Shown here in pieces: positions 23,999 to 36,703 of a stretch of DNA of 64,000 nucleotides. The position numbers and the translations under genes are program-made. The notes beneath the pieces were generated by a model. That model worked only from the letters and a program-made list of their open reading frames with translations. It made no database searches and was not told the origin of the DNA. Every line of letters begins with the position of its first letter. The stretch's first letter is position 1. This DNA comes from Amblyornis subalaris (taxonomy: Eukaryota; Chordata; Aves; Passeriformes; Ptilonorhynchidae): NCBI GenBank assembly GCA_018881555.1, contig JACAXG010000026.1:3033459-3097458 (forward strand), in the 5' to 3' direction.

Positions 23999-26900
23999 GT
24001 AACCATTTGACAAGTAAATGTATGTGTTAGAGTGTAGTGTCTTTTTTATGGGAAAACAACAGTGAGATTGGAAGCAGATGAACAAAAAGCTTGTCCAGGA
24101 TAACAGAAATATGTTCTGTTTTCTTCGTACTGTGCATGCAAAGACAAGCAGGAAAATATGAGCAATAACATGAATTGGTATCTTTATAGCTCCTGTATAG
24201 AGTTTCTGACACCTGGAAGATACTCTTGTAGCTATTTCATTCTTATAATGAAGATGTCAATGTGCATCCTTTAATATTACTCTTTTCTTGAAAGATATTT
24301 GTGCATTGAGTCTTCCCGGGGTGGGCTGAAATCAGTCATTGGTGGTTCTGCGGGTGGTCCTTGCCCAGGTGAGATTCTTAAGCCAGCAGCCACAGGGATT
24401 GAAGGAAGGGTTGGAGGAGTCCTGGTCTCTGAATAGGAAATATTCTGTCCTGAAACTAATCCATGTTGTCTTGATCCTGGCTGAGTAGTCTCAGTGAGAT
24501 GAACTGAACTTCATAGGCTTCCTGACTGNAGGCTGTTCCAGGCATTTTTAATAGTGTGGTTCCAGACTCCAGGGGAAGTTCAAAACCTATCTGAGCCTCA
24601 TTTCTTTCCCTCTTGGAAGTAAAGAAAAACAAATTTGAGTCACCTAAGTTCTACTTAGTGATCTACTATAGATCCCTAATATTTTTTTTATTGGGCCATA
24701 ACTTTGACTGACTTTTGTATCAGAAAGGTAGAACTGCACGATACTTCCTGGCAGGTGTGCAGTGAAGATAAATACACAAAGCAGTAGGGAAATGCTGTAG
24801 GCACTGTGCTTATCCTGGACTATGGTTGCTCTACATTACCCTGAAGTGGGTTCCTGGGGAAAGCCTGGGTAGCATCTTCAAGGCAAAGGAGGAAGGATAA
24901 ACAAGTAAACATTGGCTTTATATGTCTGCGAGAAAATGAGTCTATAAACAAGGCAGAATTCTGTAAGTCCAGTTTTAAAGGTACCACTTGCTCACTGGCT
25001 TGCTGAGAAAGCTTGAGTTTATTTTTATGTATTTTTTAAGGAAATGTTTCCTTGATAGATTTCTGTATGTTGCATTTTCTACTTTTCAAAAATGTAGCTA
25101 GAGCTCAAGTTAAAAATATTTCTTTTGCAAAAGCAAAGTAGCAAAAACCCCTTACAGCAACATGTAGACAAGATAAAACTTGAGGTTTGCATTCAAAAGC
25201 TATATTTTCCTTCAAATCATTAAATACCAATGCATCTCAGATACATTTCTCACCTTTCTGTCATAAAATCAATGGGTAAGGAACATAAATCAATTTTAGA
25301 AAATAAGTTGTCAGGACTTCAAGAATTAGTTTATCATTATCTGCAATGTATTTTAGAAGGAAGAGTGTTTGTGACCCACAATTTTATGTCTTTTTAAAAA
25401 GGGATATAATATCATTCAGAATGTCACATATCATTCAGAGGCAAGTTCTCCCCTGGTTTTTCATGAAAGGCAATTTTAAAATGTGAGCACATTTTAGGAG
25501 TTTGTGTGGCTTTGATTTAATTATTTATTTCACTTTTTTTTGGTTTGTTTAGGTTTTGCATTATAGAAAAAGACTTACAAAATATCATATTGCTTAGTTG
25601 CACTTCTATTAGATATTAATATAATCTAATAACCACCTGGAAGTTGTAATCCAAAATCTTCTTAAGTTATTGCAACCTGTTGAGTGCTTAGACTTTTTGT
25701 AATATTAAGCCTGTTTTTAAATTGAAATGTGAGGGCCTTAATGATTTAAAGTAAAATTACAGACACTCCNTACAACTCTAAGCATATTATTAGCGTATAG
25801 TAGCTGCATAACAGTTTCAAGAATGATATTCAGGACTGATAGGAGAATTCTACCCTGAGAAATCATTTAGTACCTTATATGTCAATGGGAGAANGAAGTG
25901 AGTTTCTGAGAGTCAAAGCTCAGTTTAGGGTTTGGCAAACTAGATATCCTGAAAAAGAGGCATGACTGGACATTAGCATCATCCAGAAAACAGAACCTGC
26001 AGCTCTCCATCCCTTNGAGAGTAAAACAGTTTGGTAGCACAGACAGGGCTTGCACCATAGTGAAGGACCCCAGTGGTGTGCTTGTTTCACTATCATAGGC
26101 ACACAAGAATCACAAATCCTTGAAAGACTATAAATGTTCATATAACTTATCTGTTTCTTAAAAGAAGAAATCTGAATCTCAGAAATACTTAAAGTTCATC
26201 AGGAAACCAGGTAGCACCTTTTGGAGGTCGGTGTTAATGTTGGCTATGGAATCTCTTGAAGTGTTGAAGTGCTATTCCTGAAGGGCAGCTGGAAAGGGAC
26301 CCAGAGCATTGTTGGGATGTTTCTCTGCCCTTTGTAGCCAGAATTCCCCTTTCTGCATAAGATTTGTCTCTGCAGCTCTAAGGTCAGGAGAATAGTTGAA
26401 ACCAGACTAAGAAATTGGATCTTTCCTTTAGAATGGACTGATACCAGAGAAGATCTATATCTAAATTTATTTAATTAAGTCATTATTTTACATTTTTCAG
26501 GAGTGGAATGATTAATTAAACAGCAATAAAAAATATTTATTTAGAAAAAGTTTTAAAAACTGTGTTGTATTGAAGGAATGTTTTCCCCATTACTGGCAAC
26601 TAGTACTGAATGCTCCCTTGATGGATAGATAATGTCTCCCAGAGGAACTATCAGTAAATGCTCATGGGTTAAAGTACTCAGTGCTAAGTAGTCTTTCTTT
26701 GGCCTTTGTGTAGCCTGCTTTTGTGGCTAGATTAAGTACATTTAATACTCCTATGTTATTTTCCGTTATTCTGTAAAGTTAGATAATAATACTCCTGAAT
26801 GATAGGTATATGTGAGAATAAACCTGAAAAAGTCTGATACTAGAGTCGTTACCTATTTCTGCATATCTAGAAAAGATCTTGAACATGTGACATGGAGAAT

Positions 26901-27609
26901 ACACTGTGTGAAGCTCAGCAAAATTCCCAGTGGAAGGCCAGTTTATATAAATGTAGTGACCAAATTAACTATTTATTGATGTTCTTCCTTATGCTTCCTT
27001 ATAGTGACATTTTAACTTAATTTTTTTAGGGAAGAGAAATGGATCTGTGAATCAGACAAACTCTGATTGATAACTCTGGCATATAGTGCAGTACAGAGAG
27101 TACAAGGATCAAAAGTTAGCCATATGCTGTAACTTCCAAGTCTATTACAGGTATTTATCTTTGGCCTGCAAAGAGTAAAAAGGAATTGATTTCACACTTA
27201 TCAATTCACTGCTTATTTTTCAGCTCAACAGAAAGCTTTTTAATGAGTGAAAGGAAATCAATTGATAGCAGTTGCCTCTGAAGTCTGTTTAGAGATTATC
27301 TAGCCATGGAAGTTAATCCAAGAAAATATAGCTGGACCTTTAAAATCAGAGTGGTTTGACTCCATGAATTAGTCTCACATAATAAATTATTTCATAATAA
27401 CTACATATGATCATACACTAAATTAAGCATGTTCCAGGTTCAAGTTCAAAGCCTGAAAAATATGCCATTAATACAAACCAACAAACCTGTAGGCTTCAGG
27501 ACTTGCATCTGGAAACTAGAGAAGAAATGAAATTAATGATTCCTGGGACTTGACCAAGCTCTGAAAGGAATAATACATAGGTAAAATCACATAATTTTTA
27601 GAGTAAGGA
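23999..27609. other. Non-coding stretch
   Basis: No gene is recognised. At 24295-24368 an acceptor-like TTTTCTTGAAAG and a CCCAG|GTGAGA donor bracket a 74-bp segment that is open in one frame; this is discussed as a weak exon candidate. The remainder is AT-rich and featureless to the eye. Confidence 0.55.
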
Positions 27610-27770
27610 ATTGCACATTCTGTGGTGGCTTATCAACAATTCTGGACTAATGTGTCATTTTGGACAGGTATTGTAATTTTTCTGTGCATAAATTTTTCCA
27701 TCTGTGTAATGGAGGTACAAGAGTCTTGGTCATATGAACTGCTCATACACCTTTGAAATGTTCTTATTTT
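27610..27770 (+). repeat. MIR-like SINE, old
   Basis: The plus strand carries the ordered landmarks of a MIR element: 'ctggactaatgtgtcattttggacaggtattgtaatttttctgtgcat' (27642-27690, cf. the tgtgaccttgggcaagtcacttaa core) and 'ttccatctgtgtaatggaggta' (27696-27717, cf. ccatctgtaaaatggg). Similarity fades on both sides. MIR-type SINEs are ancient amniote fossils, and this copy would be inactive. A database search is needed to fix the subfamily. Confidence 0.55.
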
Positions 27771-29770
27771 AAGACTAACGAAACTCAGACTAAATATGCT
27801 GGTTTTTTCCAATTTTATATTTTTCAGAAGTTCAGGACTTCCCTTTCAAAAACATTCATTGAGCACAAATAATTTTCACTATAAATAANTAGTAAGATTT
27901 TCAGCACTTTTCAATATTTGGGTGATTTTCATTCTCATTATGGTGTCTACTATAACCATGACTCAGATCTCAAATTTAGTCATCCCACATCGTTTCTTTT
28001 ATATCTGGATGTAGAGTCTAAGTTGTCTCTTGTTATGTGAGCTTCTTTATATGCATGCTTACATTTTAATGAATGTGTAATATATATACCACATGCCTGT
28101 ATGTGTAAATATATGTATGCAGAGAAGGGATTGTATTGTTGAACACAGACACATGTATATATCAATTTTAAACTGTATTCTGTGTTACTTAAGATGTTGA
28201 GGGGCATAATGGAGTGAAGTGTTCAGGAATATGGTAAAGGAAAGGAAAAGATGCTGCTTTAATCCAATGAGAGGTAATAATATGAATTGATGAAACAATG
28301 TACAGGCAGATTGTGCAGTACCTGTGTCTGAATTATTGAGCTTGAAATCTGATCAAAGATGGGAATTATTGAAAGCTAGTGTTTTAGAAGTGGAAATTCT
28401 TCTTTGACGAGGCAAGACGAGGCTGCAATAACCTTGACTTAGACGTGGAATCAGAATGATTAGAGCCAGTGCAAATTTCAGACCCATTCCCTGACAATAA
28501 ATAAATGGAGATGTCGAGTCTCATTTCGATCTCCTTCAGTAATGACCTTGAATGCATGCAAATGTGGAATTTGCTCAATGGGGACTCTGTGGCAACTCTG
28601 CGATTCAACTGTGAAATTAGAGTAGCTTGTACTTAAACTGGAATTTCACACCTGCTGAACCAGCAGTCTCTGACTTGCAACAGGAAGGAACAAAACCCTT
28701 CAAAAAGCCATGCTTCCATGTGCTTATTTGAAATCATATTTTTTCTCATTTATAACTAAATGGGCTAAAAAAGTATTTTGAAATTTGTCTGGGAGAACCT
28801 GAGACAAAGTGACTTGTAGATTTTGTTTGAAAGTTATGCTTACTCTATTTTTAAAACATTTTTCATAGTTGAAAAATATCTTGCAGTCTTTGTAGATGCT
28901 GTTTGAATAAGAACTTGTTGAAATACCAAAAGTGTTCTGGTTATTAAAAAGGAAAATGCTTCAACACTGTACATCTGACGTACTAAATTATAGAATTGTT
29001 AGAATTCCTAAAGTCAACAATAATAGATATATGCTTGATTTTATGGTGATTTCACCTATTTATTTCTTGGTGTTTCTTTAGAGAGAATATTCTTTTAGAA
29101 ATATCTATTAGTTGAAGAGTGACACCCTAACTCAAATGCTTTCCAAAGTAATCGAGTGAATATTGTCAGTGTAGACAAACAGTGCTTTTGCAGCCAGGAA
29201 TCTCAAATAGAATTGCATGTTTTGAAGCATTTTTTTCATGGGGCAGGATTGGCAGTTCCTGATTATATACATTATGTACATATACACTGGAATTGGATCA
29301 TGACAGTGTTATTTTCTGTCTTGCCACCAAATGAGAGGAGAGAACTGTTTCATCCAAGTTCCACTGAACACATTGCCAAGGTCCTACTCAACAAGCTTTT
29401 TTGTAAGTTACCTATATAAAAGTGCACATAAATTGTGAATTATCAAAAATTTAGCTGAAAAGTGGAATAATTTTTAATAAGATGAATGTTATTTTTTAAA
29501 AAGATTTAATAGTTACTTACTTCAACTACGTCCATAAATGAAGTAATTCAAGTTAATTACTTCTTCCTTATGGATNTCTTCTTCGTCATGGATGGTGAGT
29601 AACATTTTGTGTATTTTCTTTGAGCAGGTTTTATTGTTCAAACACTTTTAATTAAATGAAATGCTTCTGTTTATTTTCAAATTATGATACTATGCAAAGC
29701 AGAAGAATCTCCCTTACATACTATAATGTATCTCTGTATGCAACTGAGTGAAAACGTTGTATTGAGTTTG
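27771..29770. other. Non-coding stretch, nothing recognised
   Basis: AT-rich sequence with TATATA-type microsatellite fragments near 28078-28090. An ATG-like frame at 29156-29419 (87 codons, non-ATG start) is not recognisable. A GATG|GTGAGT donor-like string occurs at about 29593, without a supporting acceptor. Confidence 0.55.
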
Positions 29771-30748
29771 TGTGGTGAGGTTTCATGATGGATGAGCTCC
29801 AGGGGTGGCTTCCGTGAGAAGCTGCCATGAGCATCCCCTGTGTCTGATGGAGTCAATGCCAGGCAACTCCAAGATGGACCTGCCACTGGCCAAGGCCAAA
29901 ACCACCAGTGACAGTGGAAGTGCCTCTGGAATACTGTATTTAAGAAGGGGGGATAAAACTGTGCAATTTAAGTTGTAGTTGGAGAGAGGACTGAGGGATA
30001 TGTGAGAGGACCAACCCCAAGGCCAGTGAAGAAGGAGGGGGAGAAAGTGCTCCTGGAGCTGAGATTCCCCTGCAGCCTGTGGTGAAGACCATGGTGAGGC
30101 AGTTGTGCCCCTGCAGCCCGTGGAAGTCCACAGTGGAGCAGGTGGGTGCCCGAAGGAGGCTCTGACCCCAAGGGAAACCTGCACTGGGGCTGGCTCCTGT
30201 GGACCTGTGGAGAGAGGTTCCCATGCTGGAGCAAATTTGCTGGCAGGACTTGTGATTCTATAGGGAATCCACACTGAAGCGGTTGTTCCTGAAGGACTGC
30301 ACCCCTCGGAGGAGCCCATGATGGAGAAGTAGGACTGTCTCCTGGAGGAGGGACCCCACACTGGAGCAGGAAAAAATAGTGAGGAGTCCTCCTCCAGCAG
30401 AGGAAGCAGTGGCAGAGGCAATGAACGCCGTTCCCCTGCAACACTGGGGAGGAAGTAGAGATTCAGGAATAAAGTTAAGCCTGGGAAGAAGAGAGGGATG
30501 TGTGGAAGGTGTTTTAAGATTCGTTTTATTTCTTATTCCCATACTCTGATTTGATTTGGAATCAATTCAGTTGAATTCCTCAAGTCATGTCTGTTTTGTC
30601 CATGACAGTAACTGGTGAGTGATCTCTCCTTGTCCTTACCTTGACCCACAAGACTTTGGTTTTATTTTTTCTCTCCTGTCCAGCTGAGAATGGGAGTGAT
30701 AGAGCCAATTTGATGGGCATGTGGCATCCAGCCAAGGTCAACCCACCT
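29771..30748. repeat. GC-rich avian interspersed repeat, probably a solo LTR
   Basis: About 980 bp of distinctly GC-richer sequence in an AT-rich background, with sharp edges. I recognise it as a dispersed bird repeat, with text such as 'gatggacctgccactggcc' (29874-29892), 'tttaagaagggggg' (29939-29952), 'ggtgttttaagatt' (30508-30521) and a 'gtgatctctccttgtcc' to 'ggtcaacccacc' end (30618-30747). It starts TGTGG, and I believe it is a retroviral-type LTR, but no flanking target duplication or internal viral genes are visible, so the class is uncertain. The middle (30055-30380) is an imperfect tandem array. The 212-codon minus-strand frame inside it has no coding character I recognise. Confidence 0.6.
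30055..30380. repeat. Degenerate minisatellite inside the GC-rich repeat
   Basis: Roughly 40-50-bp units recur with variations on 'ctgcagcc(c/t)gtgg', 'gaggctctgacccc', 'gctggagca' and 'gaaggactgcacccc'. Successive units differ by substitution and indel, so this is an old array carried as part of the interspersed element rather than a fresh local expansion. Confidence 0.6.
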
Positions 30749-33039
30749 TCAAAGTCTTTGCTCTGGTGTTGATGTGACAATGCTGGTGTTTTAGAAGGCT
30801 CTTTTTCTCTAATCAGCTGGTTAGGACATCTTTCCAATCTTTGCACTTTAGCCCTGTTCCTTTTTAAAAGGATTGAATTGAGAACATGTCCAGTCCATAT
30901 CTGTTCCTACCACAATAGTACTTCAAGCACTTATCACTCCCCTGAGATAAGATCTCATGTGTTGAAACTATTCAAACAGAGAAGGAACTGAAATATTTGT
31001 CAGGACATTTCTGCTCTTAATATTGGATGTTTTTAAAAAGAGAAGACAAGTAACACCACACTACAACTCATCAACAACATCAACTTTCTCCTTAGTGAAT
31101 CATATGCTGAGTCACCAACCCACTGGGTGAAGTCAACCCTTATTTGTTTGCTCATTTACAACTGCCAAAAGGGAAAAAAAAGTGAAATTTCAGTTGTCAA
31201 ATATTGTCAATTATTATTAACATATAATTATATTGTCAAATATTATTAACAAAGACAAAAATATATTTCAATGTAGTCACAATTTCTCAGATTTTATCAA
31301 TTTTTATGCCCTGAAAAAGTAATTCTGAAAAGATACGCCTGCTATTGTTCAGCTAGTCCTTCCTCTGCTCATCCTTTCATAGGGGTACCTCTTACCTGGA
31401 AAACAGTCTCTGGTTCTGTTTTTCATCTTTGTCTTCAACGTTCTAGGGCAACATCACAGTCTGATCTTTGGTTTTTTCTGTTGTACTTTGTTCTGTATTG
31501 AGTTGACTACGATTAAAGATTTGCTTACAGGTGCACTTTCTATTTTATGCCTGTTTTTACAGTTAACTTATAATTGATCAAGTTTATTTTTAAACTACCT
31601 TATTCTGTTTGTTTATTCTTCTTATTGAAGCCATGTGCAAAAATGTGTCAGGAGCTGGTGATTCAGTGGTGAGGAGATCATCAGCTATCACATGCAGATA
31701 GGCCTACTCCCAAGGGCAGTATTTGTTCCCTAAGCTGTATCTTCAATGTAAAACATAATTACTAATAAGATTTACTGCCTAATTTTCAGCAGAGCTCTCT
31801 GCTGATGTCCAGAGCCAATGCTAGTGGTCTTATCACTATCCCAAAAGACTTTGCCTTTTGTTTGGGATATCTCTTTCATTCTAAACGCTGAAGCAAAAGC
31901 TAAATGCTGGCAGAGTGGCTATGTTTAGATTTGATTCAACCATTATGGAATTTTTATTTTTTTTCAATAGTTATATGTGCTTCTAACAGGCACAAATTAT
32001 AAGGAAAAAAAAGGTTGTAAAATTCATTGTCTCTTTCTGTGAGATCAGAGACCTCTTAGTTTCCTGGAAAATTTTCCAGATCATACTGCATGTAACAGAG
32101 CTAGAAACATAATCAATTAAATTTCACTAAAACCTTTTAGAGTACACTTTGTTTTAGCAGATAGTATTTTAATTAATAGTCAAATGTGTGACTATTGCCA
32201 GGCGAATGTGCTGTGTTTTGGTGTAGTTGCACGGAGTCCATGGGCCCCAGTTTAGAAAGTGCCTGAGGCAGATGCTTATCTTCAGACTGATGAGGTCTGT
32301 TAACTTTGATAAAACTAAACTTAAGCTCTAAGTGGTTTGCTGGATTGGGGCCATAGACAGTAATTGAGTTGGATTTTTGTCTTTAATCTTTCACCCATTT
32401 GTTAAAATTTTTGATGAATTTTGTTCCTTTACACAGAATTATCTTTGTTTAAGGCTACTGGTTTCCTAATGTAATTATCATCCAGGCTTCATTAATCATG
32501 TTTAAAGTACTTTCAGATATTCATGCATAATTTCTGCATGTTAATTTAACTTGGTTATTGGAATTTATTTAATGTCCTTAAGTATACACATCTGTATGTG
32601 CATCCTGGCTTATAGACTGATCTGATTCTCAAAAGTTAAGTACAGTTTTAATTGAGTGAGGCTTAGCTATGATGACCAGAGAGTCACTTTTGGCAGTGTT
32701 TTGCATTGTAACTGCAGTGCACGCNCTTCCTTCGTAAGGCAGGAACCTGAAGTTCAGAAGGTTTCCAAATTACAGATAGAGGCTGATCACTTTTTTGCTG
32801 GGAACATTGGTTTGCATCAGAATCTACTTCAGCAGTGATATTAGTGAGAAACCAGTGAAAAGCAGATCAAATGGAAGCTGGCATTTGAAAACAGAATATA
32901 TTAAAGGGTAGAGAATGCATTATTTTTGCATATAGTTGTTTTTGTAAGCAAAAGGATTTGTTATTGAACTCTCTGTCTTCATTTTTCCCTTGTTTGTTTT
33001 GTAATCATTCCATTGTTCCTCTCAGCTGGGATGTCAAAG
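30749..33039. other. Non-coding stretch
   Basis: AT-rich sequence with no gene recognised. On the minus strand, CTGTTTTCCAG|GTAAGA (plus positions about 31390-31406) is an acceptor-donor juxtaposition of weaker quality than that at 15814. A T-rich run lies at 31953-31963. Confidence 0.5.
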
Positions 33040-33130
33040 TTTTCAGGCAAGGATCACATCAGATATGTGTGTGCTTACATAGTATCTATCACAATGATTC
33101 TAATTAAAGTCTACAATACCTGCCCTTAAA
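33040..33130 (+). repeat. Possible ancient L2/MIR-like 3' tail
   Basis: 'caggcaaggatcacatcag...gtgcttacatagtatctatcacaatg' (33044-33098), followed by 'taaagtctacaatacctgccc', parallels the 'gcagggactgtc...tgtacagtacctagcacaatg' tail common in old amniote retroposons. The match is short and decayed, so the family is uncertain. Confidence 0.3.
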
Positions 33131-35239
33131 CAAATAATTACAGTCACATAAGGAAATGAATACAATTTACCAGTCTTAGGAGACAAGACCATCCTGGCAA
33201 TTACTGCTGCTTCAAGTAGATCATAATAGGCACTGATCCTTTCCCAATAAGCTAATAAATTATTAATGTTTTTAATTATTAATTATTGCAAATTATTAAT
33301 AGCATTAAATTTATGGTACACGTAGAGTCACTAACAACTGAACATTTATTAAGGAGTTTGAGATAATATACCTTGAAATATATTTTCATTATTTCATACT
33401 TTTTGAGTTGAAAATTTCCAGAGTTTGAGAATATTTAAACAATTCAATTGTCAGATTTCACCTCTATTGGTTTTGATCATATAAAATAGTTCTGTTGGTT
33501 TCTGTCTAACATATTCCTTCTAAATTTTCATTGGCCCTTTTATTCCTCCATCAGTATACTTGGCCATGGTCCATACCCTTGCTGGTTCACAGTATTACAG
33601 ATTAATGTGATAACTGTACTTAATGATGAGTGATTAAAAACATCTTTCTAGGAACTGCAAATGCGCTTCTAAATTGTCCTTTTAATGCCCTTTAAACATT
33701 CATTTGTTAGATTCTGCATATTTCATGTGCTTCAGTTAGAGATGAAGAAAAAAGTGGGCAAATTTCTTCCTAACGCGTTTCTTCACACCCAAAAATATGT
33801 GAGGAGGCAAACTGTGAATGGCCCATTGCTCCATGGATACAATCCTAAGGGTATTATGAAATTTAGGCATGGGGATTGTGCATAGGATTCTTGTAGTTAT
33901 GAATATTCCCTGTTTCATTACTTATCTTCAAAAAACCTCCTTATTTGAATGATTTCTTTTCCTAAGATGTTTTATTGGGAAAACTGTGCAGCATTATGGT
34001 AGGCAAATACTCCTACTCAGATGAGAGTATATTCATTTAACAATATTTTTTATAATCTATTGTCAAGCATTTTAATTATAAATATAAAGGGTAGGATTTG
34101 ACCCATGTTATGTCTGTACATTTAGATATAAAATGCCAAAGTGGAAGAGACACTTTATTGTTGCTTATAGCTCTCTTGAGTTATGACTATGTCTGGGTGA
34201 ATGGTTCATCCCATCAAATCTGAACCTAACTAATAAAAATAAGATCGTTTTTGTTCAGCAAATGCTCGTGCCTTGGTATGTATTAGATTCAGACTCAACT
34301 CTGCTGAACTGTTCACCTCCTCTTCATCATTAATCAATTTAGTGACAGCTTAAATGTATGAGCAACTTTTTTATGACACTTGTATCATGCCTTTAATAGC
34401 AGGGATGAAATGTTTTAGGGGGANGCTTTCTGGAAAATGTGCTGTTCTGTATCTTCTATCTCCGTTGTATTTTATGCATTTGAGGGTATATGGTCAAATC
34501 TGAGTAAATAGGATTGTTAACTGTCCTCATAAGTGAACATTAAAGACAATACTTGTCCAGTTTGCTGTTCATGATTTGCTGATGGAAGAAAGCTGTTGTT
34601 ATTGGCTACGTGGGCAAAAACTACCAGCAAATTGTATATGGTGCATAAAACCTTAGAACTTCTTTTTGTATCATTTTGTACTGGCTTATGGTGAGGATGT
34701 AAATAGTTGATTAAATTCACAGTTAAGGATCAGCACTGCCTTATTAATTGCTGAGTGTAGGGTTATTGTTACACAAACTTAGATTTGGTCCGTTGATTGA
34801 AAAGTATATATAACTTTGTGGAGCTAAAATATGATATTTCTTTTCAAAAAACTTACTCCTTCTGCTTGCTGCTAGAAGTGTTTTTCCTTTGTGTGTGCAA
34901 ACCTGTGTGCACTAGAGGGAGAGAGAGCACGGTGGCAAGTGGAGTGTTAGACTTTGAAAAAAGTGTAAGAACTTTCTCAAAGAGCAATAAAGGTGTTGTC
35001 CCCAAAAGAAAACAGGCAGGAGCATCAGATACCACCATGGCTTTTTTTAAGTTTGTATTGAAATTAATCTGGCTTCTGTAACTGTAAGATAAAACCAATG
35101 AAATGGAAACTGGGAAAAATATGGGGCTTTAGGGGGGGAGGAATAAATGATCATTATTTTTAATGAAGATTATGTGAATTGGATTGTATTTTGAATGTTA
35201 AAAAAGGATCTCAGTTTCCAACAGAGCATACACAGCATT
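33131..35239. other. Non-coding stretch, nothing recognised
   Basis: AT-rich unique sequence. Runs of ATTAATTATT occur around 33258-33300. Overlapping short frames at 33685-33918 and 34797-35098 occur on both strands with no recognisable product. Confidence 0.6.
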
Positions 35240-35275
35240 CACTGTAGTGGTAGTTGCTACCACTGTAGTGGTAGC
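35240..35275. repeat. Two-copy direct repeat folding into a hairpin
   Basis: CACTGTAGTGGTAG occurs at 35240-35253 and again at 35261-35274, a period of 21 bp. The second copy with its upstream bases forms GCTACCACTGTAGTGGTAGC (35256-35275), with 9-bp inverted arms around a GT centre. The same 36 bp is therefore both a direct and an inverted repeat. Confidence 0.8.
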
Positions 35276-35970
35276 AGGAAATGCTGCATCCTGGAAGGGT
35301 CTCCAAATAAAACATTAATTATATTTGAAAATAAGATCATAACATTATCTCTTCTATATTTTAAGCAGAGGAAAAAACCTTTGTTGTTCAGATCCTTTTC
35401 TTCTGGCCAGGCCCAGTCAAGTAGACTTAAGTAAACATTGTGTGTATATTGCAGAACTAAATTATACTGCATGTAGTGAGATAAGTGGAACAGTTAAAAT
35501 TAAAAATTACTGGAACCTCTTAGGTCCTTGTCAAATAGTTCATTCAAATAGTGTTCTGTTCATTGTATAGAAAGCACATAACAATGCAACAGAACCACTT
35601 TGTTTGCATTTGTTCAGGCTCATCTATACAATTAATTTTTGACATAGCTACCCATGAGTGACAATCCCAACTGCACACTCATAAAATCTGTGTGCCAGAC
35701 CATGTCATCAACTACTCTTTCTGAAATGCTCATATAAAACCAGTAGCTATTCTAAAGGACAAAAACGTGGCAAATCGATGGGTGATTAAAACAACTGGTA
35801 GTACTCATTTAATATTCATGATTTTATGGATACAGGCTGAATTCTCTGCTTAGCTTTGAAGACAGCAATTAATTTTATAATGGTCTTTGCAAGTTTGCCC
35901 ATTCCAAAAGTATCCGAGCGATTTAGAAATACCACTGGACTGATGTTCACATGACTCAAACAAGGTAAAA
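35276..35970. other. Non-coding stretch, nothing recognised
   Basis: AT-rich unique sequence. No repeat family or gene is recognised. Confidence 0.55.
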
Positions 35971-36040
35971 GAGATGGATTATCCTGATTTGTAAATGAGG
36001 AACTGAAATGCAAAGAGGATTAGATCCAAGGTACCTACTT
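35971..36040 (-). repeat. Possible MIR/L2-like fragment
   Basis: 'cctgatttgtaaatgaggaactgaaatgcaaagaggattagatccaaggtac' (35983-36034) resembles the reversed MIR/L2 string 'ttttacagatgaggaaactgaggcacagagagg...cccaaggtcac'. The fragment is about 60 bp, old and uncertain. Confidence 0.35.
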
Positions 36041-36703
36041 TGTGTCTTCCACTTGGACCTAATTTTTGTACTTATTGAAGCATTAAGAACTCTAATCTCC
36101 TTGCCTTCAGTTGCAGCTGCAAGTGCAGGTGTTACAGAGGTGTGTAAAACTGTGTAAAAGCAGTGGGCAGAGTTTGTGTGTCAGTGCAGGTACACGGTGC
36201 CATAGGCCTATCCATTACTAAAAGCTGTTGTCAGAGCAGCAAAGATGGTGCTGCAGGGTTCTGAAGGTTGTCAGTGATGTCATTGAAGGTACTGACATAA
36301 TTGTAAAATTTGAAATTTTAAGAAATTATTTTAACATTTATTAAAATACAATATGCATGTATGTACAGAGTTATGTAAACATTATAAAATTAATAGCATT
36401 TCTTCAACAAGGGGAAGAATATTTTTCATTCTTATCCTCTAAAGGAAACAGCATCTAGTGCTGACAATAAGCTAAAAAACTGAATATCTGAGCTCAATTG
36501 CACAGGTTGTCTTTTTTCTGTAACATATATTGTTTTCATGGCTTGACTATGAAGTGATCACTCCTATGATGGTAGTATCATTAGCATTTACTTGGATAGG
36601 ACTTTGGTTAGAAAAAGGTGTGATGTATTACTTTCTCCTCCATTTTTTAAGTTCATACTCACAAAAGGAGAAAAGAGGCAAAATGAAACACATTAAGAAT
36701 GGT
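36041..36703. other. Non-coding stretch upstream of the X-box
   Basis: The first part (36110-36290) is more balanced in composition and the remainder is AT-rich. A 65-codon plus-strand frame at 36530-36727 (non-ATG start) runs across the X-box and is not recognisable. Confidence 0.5.

Noticed and set aside
29783..30421. 212-codon minus-strand open frame, the longest in the window
   Set aside because: It lies wholly inside a GC-rich interspersed repeat with tandem units. Other frames there are also open, and the translation is not recognisable.
31388..31410. Minus-strand TTTTCCAG|GTAAGA juxtaposition
   Set aside because: The pyrimidine tract is short and broken by purines, and the donor lacks the final T. 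It is clearly weaker than the 15814 site.
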